Below, one piece after another: positions 33,872 to 42,444 of a DNA stretch of 64,000 nt. A program made the translations under genes and the position numbers. Origin of the DNA: BCD1 sp942492125. Lineage in GTDB: Bacteria > Bacteroidota > Bacteroidia > Chitinophagales > Saprospiraceae. How positions within the stretch are numbered: position 1 is the stretch's first letter; every line of letters starts with the position of its first letter. The notes beneath the pieces are model-generated. The model was not told where the DNA came from, did no database searches, and saw only the letters and a program-made list of their open reading frames with translations. The stretch covers positions 124,001 through 188,000 of the forward strand of contig CALODM010000025.1 of assembly GCA_942492125.1 (NCBI GenBank). The letters are read 5' to 3'.

Positions 33872-36800
33872 CTATCGTATGATCGCAATATCCCCACGGT
33901 AAGTTAAAGTCACTCCATCAACGAAGGTGACTTCCACTATGTAGACATAAACGGCAGAAGGTGCCAGGTCTCCCTGGAATCTGCCATCCCACAAAATCGT
34001 TCCGCCTTCACATGCCACCGGAATATCATTGCTTTCGTAAACCAATCCTCCCCAACGATTAAAAATACGGGCGAAATTGATGGACTGAACACCCCTGCAG
34101 GCAAAAATCCTGAATTCGTCATTGGGTCCGTCTCCGTTTGGTGAGAAGACATTCGGAATATATACGTTACGGTTGGCATCGAGCTCCACAAAAATACTGG
34201 CTTCCGCAATACAATCATTGGCGTCAATGACCAGGAAATCATATTCCTGGTTACCCAGAGGCACAATGAAAGGACTCAACACCGTATCCGAAGACAAGAA
34301 CTCATCCGGTGTCCAGAGGAATTCCGTATAAGGCTGTGTACCGCCGGTAACGATTGGTGTCAATTGATTCAGGGTGTCTCCAAGTTCGATGATGATATCG
34401 GATGGCAGAGATACTTCCAATTCAGCAGGTTGGCCAATATTAACATCTGTCACATTAGTACATCCCGCAGGATCGACAATCGTTACCGTATGTGGTCCCG
34501 CAAATACCGGTGCCCCCTGGTTGACGGGAAAACTCAGTCCGTTATTATCAATGATGAACTGGAAATCCATAAAGTCGGTTCCGGCACCACCGTAAGCAGT
34601 ATCTATGAATATCTGGGTCTGATCACCAAAACACAATGGCTCCAGGGGATCTTCAACGACAAAGAAAATCGGTTCCGGCTCGCTAATGGTAAAGGAAACT
34701 TCATCCATACATCCTTCCACATCTGTAATGGTCACCGTATAAGTTCCTGCTTCAAGGTTAGCAGCAATCGAAGAAGAAGATGGTGCTACATTACCAGACC
34801 AGGTATATGGATTAGGCCCGATCGGGTTGATTGGGTCCGAGCTATTGTAAACAACGGAAATTATCCCATCCGCATCTCCATTACAAGAGACAAAAGGAGT
34901 ACTTTGATTTGGATCAACCTCCAGCATCAATTCGAATGGTTGTGATAACTGAACGATCTGCTGATGTGTACAGTTATTGGCATCCGTAAGAATGGCGGTA
35001 TAGGTCCCTGCCGGAATCCCGGACAAGGTTTCCGAGGTTTCCGTAAATCCAACCCATTGGTAAGAAAAAGCACCCGTACCTCCTGTTGGCGCCAACACTA
35101 CAGAACCATCGGACAAACCAAAGCAACTGGGTTGATTCTGAGTCACAGCCACCTGAATATCATCCGGAGTGGGCACATCAATATTGGCTGTCACTCCGCA
35201 AACACCATCACTCACATCAACGGTTTGAGCACCACGGCACAACATAACAGCATTGGAAACTGCGGTCATCAAATCCTGTTCTCCAGAAGACCAGGTAAAC
35301 GAGAAAGTACCCGTGCTTCCGTCGCTATATTCAGCGGAAGCTGTTGCCAGCCCATCACAAGTCAAATCGTCCGGACAACTCACACCGGTAATATCCGTAA
35401 TCGCCACCTCAATAGCAGCGGGATCGGGTAAATTCACATTTACCACCAGCGCAGGACAATCATTGGCATCCGTTACCGTCACTTCATAATTGCCCGCAAA
35501 TAAACCGGGCAAAGGATTGATGATCGTCGGCACTCCCGGATTTGTTGACCAGGTATAAGAATAAGGCTCTGTTCCGCCACTGGCAAATACCGCAATCTGA
35601 CCATCACCGTCACCGGGACATTGTGGCAGTTGGGTGGTAATACTATCGAGCACCAATGGCGGTGGCGCATTTACAAAAGCTGTGTCAATGGCTACACAAA
35701 AATCTTCGCCGGTAACCGTTACGATATACTCCCCTGGAGAAAGGTTGCTGATGGTTGACCCCATCAAACCTCCTGTCCAGGAATAAGCAGCAATCGCTGC
35801 ACCCCCCGGAACTGCAACAACTGTCAATTCTCCATCTGCATCTCCGGCACAGGAAACAAAATCATCATTGAGCTGAATGATATTCGGTGGCGTCGGAGCC
35901 AAAATATTTACATCCAGGGATTCCGTACAGTTGTTGGCATCCGTCACATCAAAGGTGTATGTTCCCTGCGACAATCCCGTAGCAATGGAATCCGTTACCG
36001 TACCGTCATGTGACCATGCATAAGTATAAGGGAAGGTACCTCCGGTAATACCAATGGTGGCAGTACCGTCATTACCGACGATACAGGTTTCATTCACCTG
36101 TTCCAGTAATGTCGCTGCCAAAGGTTGAGGCTCCGTCACAGTAAAGGTATCAATTACCATACAGGCTGCCGGAGAGGCATCGGTCATGGTAACGATATAA
36201 TCACCCGGACAAAGGTCGGTCAACTGGCTGGTGGTGGCATTGTCTACGGGAGGTGTTGCAAAACTACTCCAGCTAAAAGTATATGGTTCATCGGCAGGGG
36301 CACCGGAAGTTGAACCGGTGACGAATACTTCCCCATCACACACGCCGTTACAACTGACATCGGTAACTGCTCCTACAACGGTAAGCGTTTTAGCAGCTCC
36401 TACGGTAAAGCTGGTCTCAAATTCACAGTTATTATCATCGGAAATGGTAACCGCATAGGCACCCGGCTGAAGCCCTGTAATGTTGGAAAGTGTCCCTGTT
36501 TCCATGGTGCCATCCTGCCAGCTGAAAGTATAATCTCCAGTGGCAGAGGTCCCCCCCTGAGCCGCCAATGTTATTTCTCCATCCATCACTCCCGTACAAC
36601 TTGCGTCAGTGATAAATGTACTGTTTTGCAAAACATTTAATTGTGTAGGCTGCGTTAGTGTTGTACTCGCCATCGCCGTACATCCATTGGCATCGGTAAC
36701 GGTTGCCGCATAAAAAGCAAAGGGAACATTGGCCAGGGTATCGTTTGTCTCTCCGGGAATATTCCACACAAAAGTATATTCAGGGCCTGGATTACCGAGC

Positions 36801-38515
36801 GATGAACCGTCCAACAGGACCTCTGCAACGACCATTCCTGTACTTTCGCCAAAACACAGTGGGCTGGTAGCATCAAAGCTCAGTCCAAGAGAAGGATTTC
36901 CAAAAACCTCTACAGTATCCACACGCATTTCAGCAGGAATACTCGAATCCGTCACTGTTACCTGGTAAAGTCCGGGAGCAAGCCCCGTTTGTGTTTGAGA
37001 ACCACCGGCACTGGCAATCACAAAAGGTCCGTTATCCGGACCACTGGGGGGCACCGTATTCCAGGAGTAATTATAAGGAGCGTTTCCTCCACCCAGGGTT
37101 AGTGTAAATGCGCCATCCATATCACCTGCACAGGTTACACTATCCTGTTCGAGCAAGACAAAAATAATTTCGTTGGAAACGATTACCTTGCCGTTATTGA
37201 TGACAACCCCATACTGGAAAGGTTCCGGCAAACTGGGATCTCCTACTTCAATGGGTACCGGATTTCCCACAATAGATACCGGGCTCATATCGCCCAGGCT
37301 TCCGATCACATCAAAACATATTTCATAAAAAACTTCTCCGTCGTTCAGGGTTACACCACTGGTAAATGAATTCCAGGAAAATGTAAGCACTCCGGGAGTG
37401 GGATTGAAAAAGTTGAAATCCTGAGACAGGTTAGGAAAAGCGGGATTTACTCCCGCAGGAGGAATCGTATCAAAAGTCAACACGGCAGGATCCCAGGTAA
37501 TGGTAAACTGAACACTGGCGACATTGACGAAATTATCAACAGAAAGCGGCAAACAAACATTTGCGCCGGGGGGCACATTCTCGAACGGCATATTAAACAC
37601 AACCGACTCACACACACTCATGTCCATGGTAAAAGTGGTTCCGCAACTTTTTCCGTCTTCTATGGTAATTTCATAAATACCTGACTGTGGGACATTGAAC
37701 TCAATGACATCTCCATGGTTAGGCACACTGGTAAACGTTCCTTTGATATCCGGATTACCTTGCAGGCTGATGTCGATATCATAAGACTCAAGCGGATTTA
37801 ATTCGGGTAAACCTCCTTCCACCAAAAAGGAACCAAGGCAACCGGTAGGACTGGCATTGTTGGTAATATTACTCACGGTAATCTCCGTAAGATAGACCAC
37901 AAAAAGGGCCTCATCCGTACTCACATCAACGCAGGGTCCTGACGGAGTATCCTCGTATTGCAGGTTGGCAAAGTTGTCAATCGTAATCGGAGCGATCCAG
38001 AAAAACGTAGGTACAAGGCTACCATTATTAAAGGCTATTTGAACCGCACCGTCATTGACCAGGTCGATATTGCCGTTAACGTCTCCTGTTGAGACCCATA
38101 TACCATTGGTTTGAGGTACCGGAAAGCCTCCTACAAGAATCGGACTCGTGTTATTCACACAAGGATCAGAAATAATGGTCGGCAAGTCCGGTCCGGAAAT
38201 TGTAGGGATACAATCATACAAAGCATAACCAATTCCCGCAGCTGTTGACAAATCCGGATCCCCTGATAAATCCTGATCTCCATTGTGAATAATAGGTAAA
38301 ATATCATTGAAACACAGATAAACAGTGTCGGGATCAAAATCATTGCTCTGTCCGGTCAGGGTTCCAAGGGTATAACTACCGGCTTCATTACACAAACCCC
38401 GTGTATCGTCAGGATGACCAAGCTGTCCATTGATCTGAATGTTTTGCGGCACCTGAGCTGACAAGGTCATTGCTGCCGAAAATAATAACAGAAATGTCGT
38501 GAGTTGCTTTATCAT
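33872..38515 (-). CDS. Giant T9SS surface protein with cohesin-like domain and SprB repeats
   Basis: 1547 residues. Signal peptide to residue 21 (AAMTLSAQ); an N-terminal beta region (about 25-300); a cohesin-like module (about 305-455: VCLPLSVDNFVNVASVQFTI, LNDGEVFYEICFDVIG); then about eleven SprB-type repeats (about 460-1410), each with a C-x-G-x-x-D/N-G start and a closing Y-x-W or F-x-W (for instance SCFGLSDGSVVLAPTGG); and a type B sorting domain (about 1455-1547: YIPNVFSPNGDGPNDEFRIF, FNRWGGLVYES). In gliding Bacteroidota SprB-repeat proteins are surface adhesins carried by the motility machinery; the cohesin-like module suggests a further protein-protein or carbohydrate contact. Each repeat keeps at least one Cys. 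Confidence 0.9.
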   Translation of the reverse strand: MIKQLTTFLLLFSAAMTLSAQVPQNIQINGQLGHPDDTRGLCNEAGSYTLGTLTGQSNDFDPDTVYLCFNDILPIIHNGDQDLSGDPDLSTAAGIGYALYDCIPTISGPDLPTIISDPCVNNTSPILVGGFPVPQTNGIWVSTGDVNGNIDLVNDGAVQIAFNNGSLVPTFFWIAPITIDNFANLQYEDTPSGPCVDVSTDEALFVVYLTEITVSNITNNASPTGCLGSFLVEGGLPELNPLESYDIDISLQGNPDIKGTFTSVPNHGDVIEFNVPQSGIYEITIEDGKSCGTTFTMDMSVCESVVFNMPFENVPPGANVCLPLSVDNFVNVASVQFTITWDPAVLTFDTIPPAGVNPAFPNLSQDFNFFNPTPGVLTFSWNSFTSGVTLNDGEVFYEICFDVIGSLGDMSPVSIVGNPVPIEVGDPSLPEPFQYGVVINNGKVIVSNEIIFVLLEQDSVTCAGDMDGAFTLTLGGGNAPYNYSWNTVPPSGPDNGPFVIASAGGSQTQTGLAPGLYQVTVTDSSIPAEMRVDTVEVFGNPSLGLSFDATSPLCFGESTGMVVAEVLLDGSSLGNPGPEYTFVWNIPGETNDTLANVPFAFYAATVTDANGCTAMASTTLTQPTQLNVLQNSTFITDASCTGVMDGEITLAAQGGTSATGDYTFSWQDGTMETGTLSNITGLQPGAYAVTISDDNNCEFETSFTVGAAKTLTVVGAVTDVSCNGVCDGEVFVTGSTSGAPADEPYTFSWSSFATPPVDNATTSQLTDLCPGDYIVTMTDASPAACMVIDTFTVTEPQPLAATLLEQVNETCIVGNDGTATIGITGGTFPYTYAWSHDGTVTDSIATGLSQGTYTFDVTDANNCTESLDVNILAPTPPNIIQLNDDFVSCAGDADGELTVVAVPGGAAIAAYSWTGGLMGSTISNLSPGEYIVTVTGEDFCVAIDTAFVNAPPPLVLDSITTQLPQCPGDGDGQIAVFASGGTEPYSYTWSTNPGVPTIINPLPGLFAGNYEVTVTDANDCPALVVNVNLPDPAAIEVAITDITGVSCPDDLTCDGLATASAEYSDGSTGTFSFTWSSGEQDLMTAVSNAVMLCRGAQTVDVSDGVCGVTANIDVPTPDDIQVAVTQNQPSCFGLSDGSVVLAPTGGTGAFSYQWVGFTETSETLSGIPAGTYTAILTDANNCTHQQIVQLSQPFELMLEVDPNQSTPFVSCNGDADGIISVVYNSSDPINPIGPNPYTWSGNVAPSSSSIAANLEAGTYTVTITDVEGCMDEVSFTISEPEPIFFVVEDPLEPLCFGDQTQIFIDTAYGGAGTDFMDFQFIIDNNGLSFPVNQGAPVFAGPHTVTIVDPAGCTNVTDVNIGQPAELEVSLPSDIIIELGDTLNQLTPIVTGGTQPYTEFLWTPDEFLSSDTVLSPFIVPLGNQEYDFLVIDANDCIAEASIFVELDANRNVYIPNVFSPNGDGPNDEFRIFACRGVQSINFARIFNRWGGLVYESNDIPVACEGGTILWDGRFQGDLAPSAVYVYIVEVTFVDGVTLTYRGDIAIIR

Positions 38516-38771
38516 TGTTTTTTATTATAGTTTGGCAATAGGATGCAACAATTCTATCAAAAGCTGCCTCCCTTTAGTGCCAGGTGTAGAATGAGCGACA
38601 AAAATATACATTGGTCCCGACTTAAATAGGTTTTGATGCGTTATTTTTAGTCGGCTGCATACCTGTCGCTGTCTTATGTTATGTAGAATATTGAACCGGA
38701 TTCAGTTTATTGCCATTTCACCGCCCTTGCGGGCATCCGAAATTTTGACCCTAAAAAAACGATCAGGAAGT

Positions 38772-38942
38772 TTAAATATTATAAATTTCCAGTCTAAACC
38801 ATGTTTTTAACACTTGGATGAAAGAAAGTTCCACTCCTTCACTCCACCAGGCACGATCATCCCGTTCCCTCAACCCATGCCCTCCTTCTCCGAAATACCC
38901 TTCCATTGCATTGCCGAGAACAACCTGATATAACCTGAAATT
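38772..38942 (-). pseudogene. C-terminal remnant of an alpha/beta-hydrolase (esterase-like)
   Basis: A 57-codon open stretch ending in TAA (38774-38772) reads VVLGNAMEGYFGEGGHGLRE, then RDDRAWWSEGVELSFIQVLK. The GGHG followed by a WW.EGVELSFIQVL helix fits the C-terminal catalytic-His loop and last helix of alpha/beta hydrolases such as acetyl-xylan esterases. A TGA directly precedes it and no start fits. The assignment to the fold is by pattern only. Confidence 0.4.
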
Positions 38943-38997
38943 TCATTTTTTATTATAAATCAATCTGTTAAAATATTCTAAAAATCAGGTATCCTGA

Positions 38998-39028
38998 CTT
39001 GATGTTCTCACATTTTTCCGTTATTTTG
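38998..39028 (+). promoter_or_regulatory. Promoter of the small T9SS cargo gene
   Basis: CTTG (38998-39001), a 19-nt spacer, TTATTTTG (39021-39028), one mismatch from TAnnTTTG in each element. 48 bases before the start codon. Confidence 0.45.
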
Positions 39029-39076
39029 TAGCTTCTGAATCATAATCCTTTTCATCCCTGTGAAAAATCCCAGCTT

Positions 39077-39412
39077 ATGAAGCAAACTGTACTCCTGATT
39101 TTATTTACATTTTTAACCCTGACAGCTTTTAGTCAAACCAGCTTTAACGACAGGCTAAATATCGACTTCCAAAGTGAAAAAATCGATATCCAGGTATACC
39201 CTAACCCGGTGGTAGACAACCTCCGTGTTAGCGACAGTGACGAGATTGACAAAGTGCATATTTTTAACCTTGTAGGAAAAACCGTCAAGAGTTACGACTA
39301 CCTCAAAGGGCGGAATTATTTCGTAGGTGATTTACCAAAAGGCATTTATCTTGTACAGTTTTCAGATCGTAAGTCAAAAACGATTATCACGAAAAGAATC
39401 AGTAAACGATAA
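39077..39412 (+). CDS. Minimal T9SS type A cargo: signal peptide plus sorting domain
   Basis: 111 residues. Signal peptide to residue 20 (LTAFSQ), a short ~15-residue linker, and then directly a type A sorting domain of ~75 residues (VYPNPVVDNLRVSDSDEIDK at its start; PKGIYLVQFSDRKSKTIITK at its end). There is practically no cargo domain. It ends in a very strong terminator, so it is an intact one-gene unit. It may be an adaptor, a decoy for the sortase or a precursor of a released peptide; all are inference. Confidence 0.82.
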   Translation: MKQTVLLILFTFLTLTAFSQTSFNDRLNIDFQSEKIDIQVYPNPVVDNLRVSDSDEIDKVHIFNLVGKTVKSYDYLKGRNYFVGDLPKGIYLVQFSDRKSKTIITKRISKR

Positions 39413-39460
39413 ATAGCATTTGTTTTACCCTGGTAAGCAATGAAATATACTTTTGAGGTA

Positions 39461-39496
39461 AAAAAGCCGGCCGTTGTGCACAACGGCCGGCTTTTT
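39461..39496. terminator. Perfect 16-bp stem terminator
   Basis: AAAAAGCCGGCCGTTG (39461-39476), loop TGCA, CAACGGCCGGCTTTTT (39481-39496): a perfect 36-base palindrome with A/T runs on both sides. Ends the small T9SS cargo gene. Confidence 0.9.
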
Positions 39497-39561
39497 TTAT
39501 CGGGCTATTCGCGTTCTCATGTTACTGCTAAATCACAAAAGCCGGGATTCAATCTGTTTTT

Positions 39562-39593
39562 TTTGATATCTTGCCTTGGAAATCATACCTTTT
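39562..39593 (+). promoter_or_regulatory. Promoter of the amidohydrolase gene
   Basis: TTTG (39562-39565), 20-nt spacer, TACCTTTT (39586-39593), one mismatch in the -7 element. About 68 bases before the start codon. Confidence 0.55.
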
Positions 39594-39660
39594 TCGCCTG
39601 AATTTTGATTCAAACAGGCTCCTCCTTGACAATTCATAAATCTATAGAAAAACGAAAAAC

Positions 39661-40955
39661 ATGAAAAAAATCATACTCTTTGGCCTTTTACTGTTGTGTT
39701 TTGATATGACCCATGCCCAGGTTTCCTACGATAACATTGTGGAAAGGTCTTCTGCCATTGAATCCAGGGTAGTCGAATGGCGACGACATTTCCATCAAAA
39801 CCCTGAACTCAGTAACCGGGAATTCAAAACAGCCGAAAAAATAGCGGCCCACCTCAAAGGGCTTGGCATGGAAGTACAAACCGGCATTGCCTACACCGGC
39901 GTTGTTGGCATTCTCAAAGGAGACCAGCCAGGCCCTGTCGTGGCTTTAAGAGCTGATATGGATGCCCTGCCTGTCTCGGAGAGGGCTCCTATCCCTTTTG
40001 CATCAAAGGTCAGATCCAGCTACCTGGGAAAAGAAGTCGGGGTCATGCACGCCTGTGGTCATGACACCCATGTTGCCATGCTCATGGGAGCCGCAGAAAT
40101 TCTGACAGCATTAAAAAAAGATCTTCGAGGAACCGTGGTCTTTATTTTCCAGCCTGCAGAAGAAGGAGCGCCTCCCGGAGAAGAAGGCGGTGCCGAGCTC
40201 ATGGTCAAAGAAGGTGTGCTCAGGAACAATAAAGTGGATGTCATTTTCGGATTGCACATCAACTCCCTCACCGAAGTGGGGAAGATCAAATACAAACCCG
40301 GAGGCGCCCTGGCTGCCGTCAACAGGCTCGTTATCAATGTCAACGGCAAACAGACCCACGGCTCCACACCCTGGACCGGTATTGATCCCATTACCATTGC
40401 CGCCCAGATCATCCAGGGACTCCAACTCATCGTCAGCCGGCAAACGGAATTGACCAGGGAAGCTGCGGTGATCAGCATAGGCAAGATCGAAGGCGGGGTT
40501 CGGAGCAACATCATCCCCGAATCGGTGCAGATGATCGGAACCATCAGGACACTGGACACGGAGATGCAAAAGATCATCCATGAGAAAATACGTCTGACGG
40601 CTACCAACATTGCCGAAAGCTGGGGGGCTACCGCTGAAGTGACCATTGAAAAAGGGTATCCCGTTACTTTCAACGATCCTGAATTGACTGCAAAATGCTC
40701 CCTACCCTGCAAAAAACGGCCGGAGCAGACAATGTGATCCTGTCAAAAGCGAAAACCGGCGCTGAAGATTTTTCTTTTTTTGCCAATGAGGTGCCCGGCC
40801 TTTTCCTCTTTGTCGGCGGCATGCCCAAAGGTAAAGACCCCTCGGAGGCAGGGCCACACCATACGCCTGATTTTTTCATTGACGAAAGCGGTATGCAACT
40901 GGGGGTGAAAACACTTTGTAATCTGACACTGGATTATATGGAAGTGGAGCGTTAA
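39661..40955 (+). pseudogene. M20-family amidohydrolase, frameshifted near the 3' end
   Basis: A signal peptide (residues 1-20, DMTHAQ) precedes a full M20 peptidase/amidohydrolase: zinc ligands in VMHACGHDTHVAM (His130, Cys132 to His137) and EEGGAELMV, the lid domain in the middle, and GAEDFSFFANEVPG near the end. The frame breaks in a run of A at 40692-40695: after ELTAK the gene should continue MLPTLQKTAGADNV, which lies in the next frame up to 40955. One missing A explains it. Such enzymes cleave N-acyl amino acids or indole-acetyl amino acids; substrate unknown. A real mutation or a homopolymer sequencing error. Confidence 0.88.
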
Positions 40956-40997
40956 CAGGGTCTCGATTGAAAATTTTAATTTTTAAACAGTAAAATA

Positions 40998-41519
40998 ATG
41001 AAGCTTGAAAAGCCATTTCCGGGCATTATCATAATTTTGATCTTGTTAACCGGAAGCGACCTGAATGCCCAGAATAATTCCTTTGCCTTTAGTCCCAACA
41101 CCGGCGTATCAACACCCCTTTTGGAAGAGGGCATTGGATTCCACATCGGTTTAAACCCGACTTATTCCCTGACCCAACACCTAGCCCTGGAAGGACAGGT
41201 TTCTTATGTTCATACCAACATCAAATCTGCCTTCATCTCCGGAAGATCTGGCAGCGCGAACTCATTCAACCTGCTGGCCGGTGCAAGGTTCTATCTTAAT
41301 TCAGAAGATAAAAAGGTGCGACCTTATATTAATTTATTGCTGGGCGGCATGTATAATGACGAGGAAAAAGAAGGACTTAACCTGGAACCCGAATTTGGAA
41401 TCGGATTGTCTGCGGGAACTTTTGTCGAAATAAATAAATTGATAGCAGGGATTTCATATGATACTCCCGGCAATATTATTTTTAAAGTGGGTTATCGCTT
41501 CGGCCCTAAACGGGAATGA
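40998..41519 (+). CDS. Outer-membrane beta-barrel-like protein
   Basis: 173 residues. Signal peptide to about residue 24 (SDLNAQ), then alternating strands with aromatic ends typical of small OmpA-like/porin barrels (YSLTQHLALEGQVSYVHT, NSFNLLAGARFYLNS, LIAGISYDTPGNIIFKVGYR), ending in a terminal F/Y-rich strand. Function unknown. It follows the amidohydrolase by 42 bases and may be cotranscribed. Confidence 0.72.
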   Translation: MKLEKPFPGIIIILILLTGSDLNAQNNSFAFSPNTGVSTPLLEEGIGFHIGLNPTYSLTQHLALEGQVSYVHTNIKSAFISGRSGSANSFNLLAGARFYLNSEDKKVRPYINLLLGGMYNDEEKEGLNLEPEFGIGLSAGTFVEINKLIAGISYDTPGNIIFKVGYRFGPKRE

Positions 41520-41547
41520 ATCCAAAATCACCCAACAAGCAATTAAG

Positions 41548-42129
41548 TTGAATATACCAAAATCATTTCAAATTGAGACTGCAAGATTAAGATTGAGGAT
41601 ACCTGACCAGACAGATTTTCCTTTTGTTTTTTCGGCAACCAGAGTCAAAGGGTTTAATGACGGAATGTTGTGGGAACCACCACCGGACGAATCCGAACTA
41701 CTTGCTCCCCTTCGGAGATCGATCACCGCCTGGGAGAAAAACGAAGGTTACACTTTCACCATTGAGGACAAGGAAACCAACAAATTTCTGGGCAGAATTT
41801 CTATTCGGAAAACATCTACCAAAAACAGGTGGAATATTGGATTCTGGACACATCCTGAATCCCAGAGAAAAGGCATTATGACAGAAGCCCTAAAAGGTGT
41901 CCTGGATTTTGGTTTCCGGGAATTATCAGCCAGCCAGATTGAAGCCTGTCATGCCCTGTGGAATGTTGCCAGTGAAAAAGTTCTGAAGCGCAATGGGATG
42001 CAATTCGATCGGTATATTGAGAAAGGATTTCAGAAAAAAGGGGAATGGGTGGAAGAGAATTTGCTGGTTATTGACAGGCAAGACTGGGAGAAAGGAGAAT
42101 CTCATTTGCGGCTAAAAAATAGAGCGTAA
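41548..42129 (+). CDS. GNAT family acetyltransferase (RimJ/RimL type)
   Basis: About 193 residues from a TTG at 41548, chosen because the upstream in-frame ATG (41458) lies deep inside the preceding gene. The fold begins QIETARLRLRIPDQTDF and has GNAT motif A in WNIGFWTHPESQRKGIMTEA (acetyl-CoA-binding Q-x-x-G-I/M), then ACHALWNVASEKVLKRNGM, typical for RimJ/RimL proteins that acetylate protein N-termini or small molecules. Substrate unknown. A better start could be lacking if the 5' end is damaged. Confidence 0.82.
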   Translation: MNIPKSFQIETARLRLRIPDQTDFPFVFSATRVKGFNDGMLWEPPPDESELLAPLRRSITAWEKNEGYTFTIEDKETNKFLGRISIRKTSTKNRWNIGFWTHPESQRKGIMTEALKGVLDFGFRELSASQIEACHALWNVASEKVLKRNGMQFDRYIEKGFQKKGEWVEENLLVIDRQDWEKGESHLRLKNRA

Positions 42130-42444
42130 CTTTGAAATCCGATTTTAAAAAATTAATGGATGTTTCTTTCGAATTGCTTCGGTGGGGTTTAAGTTTTCAT
42201 GAAAGCACTACAAAGATTTTAAAAACAACTAATGGTATCAGGGCATCGCGGGAGGGACTGGCGCCCAAAAAGTAAAAAAAATCTAGAAAATCTAAACTCC
42301 CCGCAAAAGCAAAGATGGGGGAGGCCCCAATATCCAAAAGTCGCGCGGGATTTTATTCAAATCTTGTTACACCCTATTTACGAAGTATCCCGAATTTTGG
42401 TCTAAGCCAAAATTCGGAATGACCATATTTAAAAATACTATTCC
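42130..42444. other. Intergenic region between convergent genes
   Basis: 315 bases. Its main feature is a perfect 11-bp inverted repeat, CCGAATTTTGG (42390-42400)/CCAAAATTCGG (42407-42417), loop TCTAAG, 28 bases past the S41 protease stop codon; it may serve as its terminator though no U-tract follows. No coding remnant found. Confidence 0.5.
42390..42417. repeat. Perfect 11-bp inverted repeat downstream of the S41 protease
   Basis: CCGAATTTTGG/CCAAAATTCGG with a 6-base loop. Perfectly paired and AT-flanked, but without a following T-run on either strand. Confidence 0.6.

Larger units (their letters stand above)
38516..39076. other. Intergenic region with hydrolase remnant and a promoter
   Basis: 561 bases. 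Holds the alpha/beta-hydrolase remnant (38772-38942), a GCCC/GGGC hairpin around 38729, the palindrome TCAGG/CCTGA (38985-38997), and the promoter of the next gene (38998-39028). No intact gene. Confidence 0.5.

Noticed and set aside
34364..34945. Long forward frames opposite the SprB-repeat protein
   Set aside because: Antisense frames caused by the repeat composition of the large gene.
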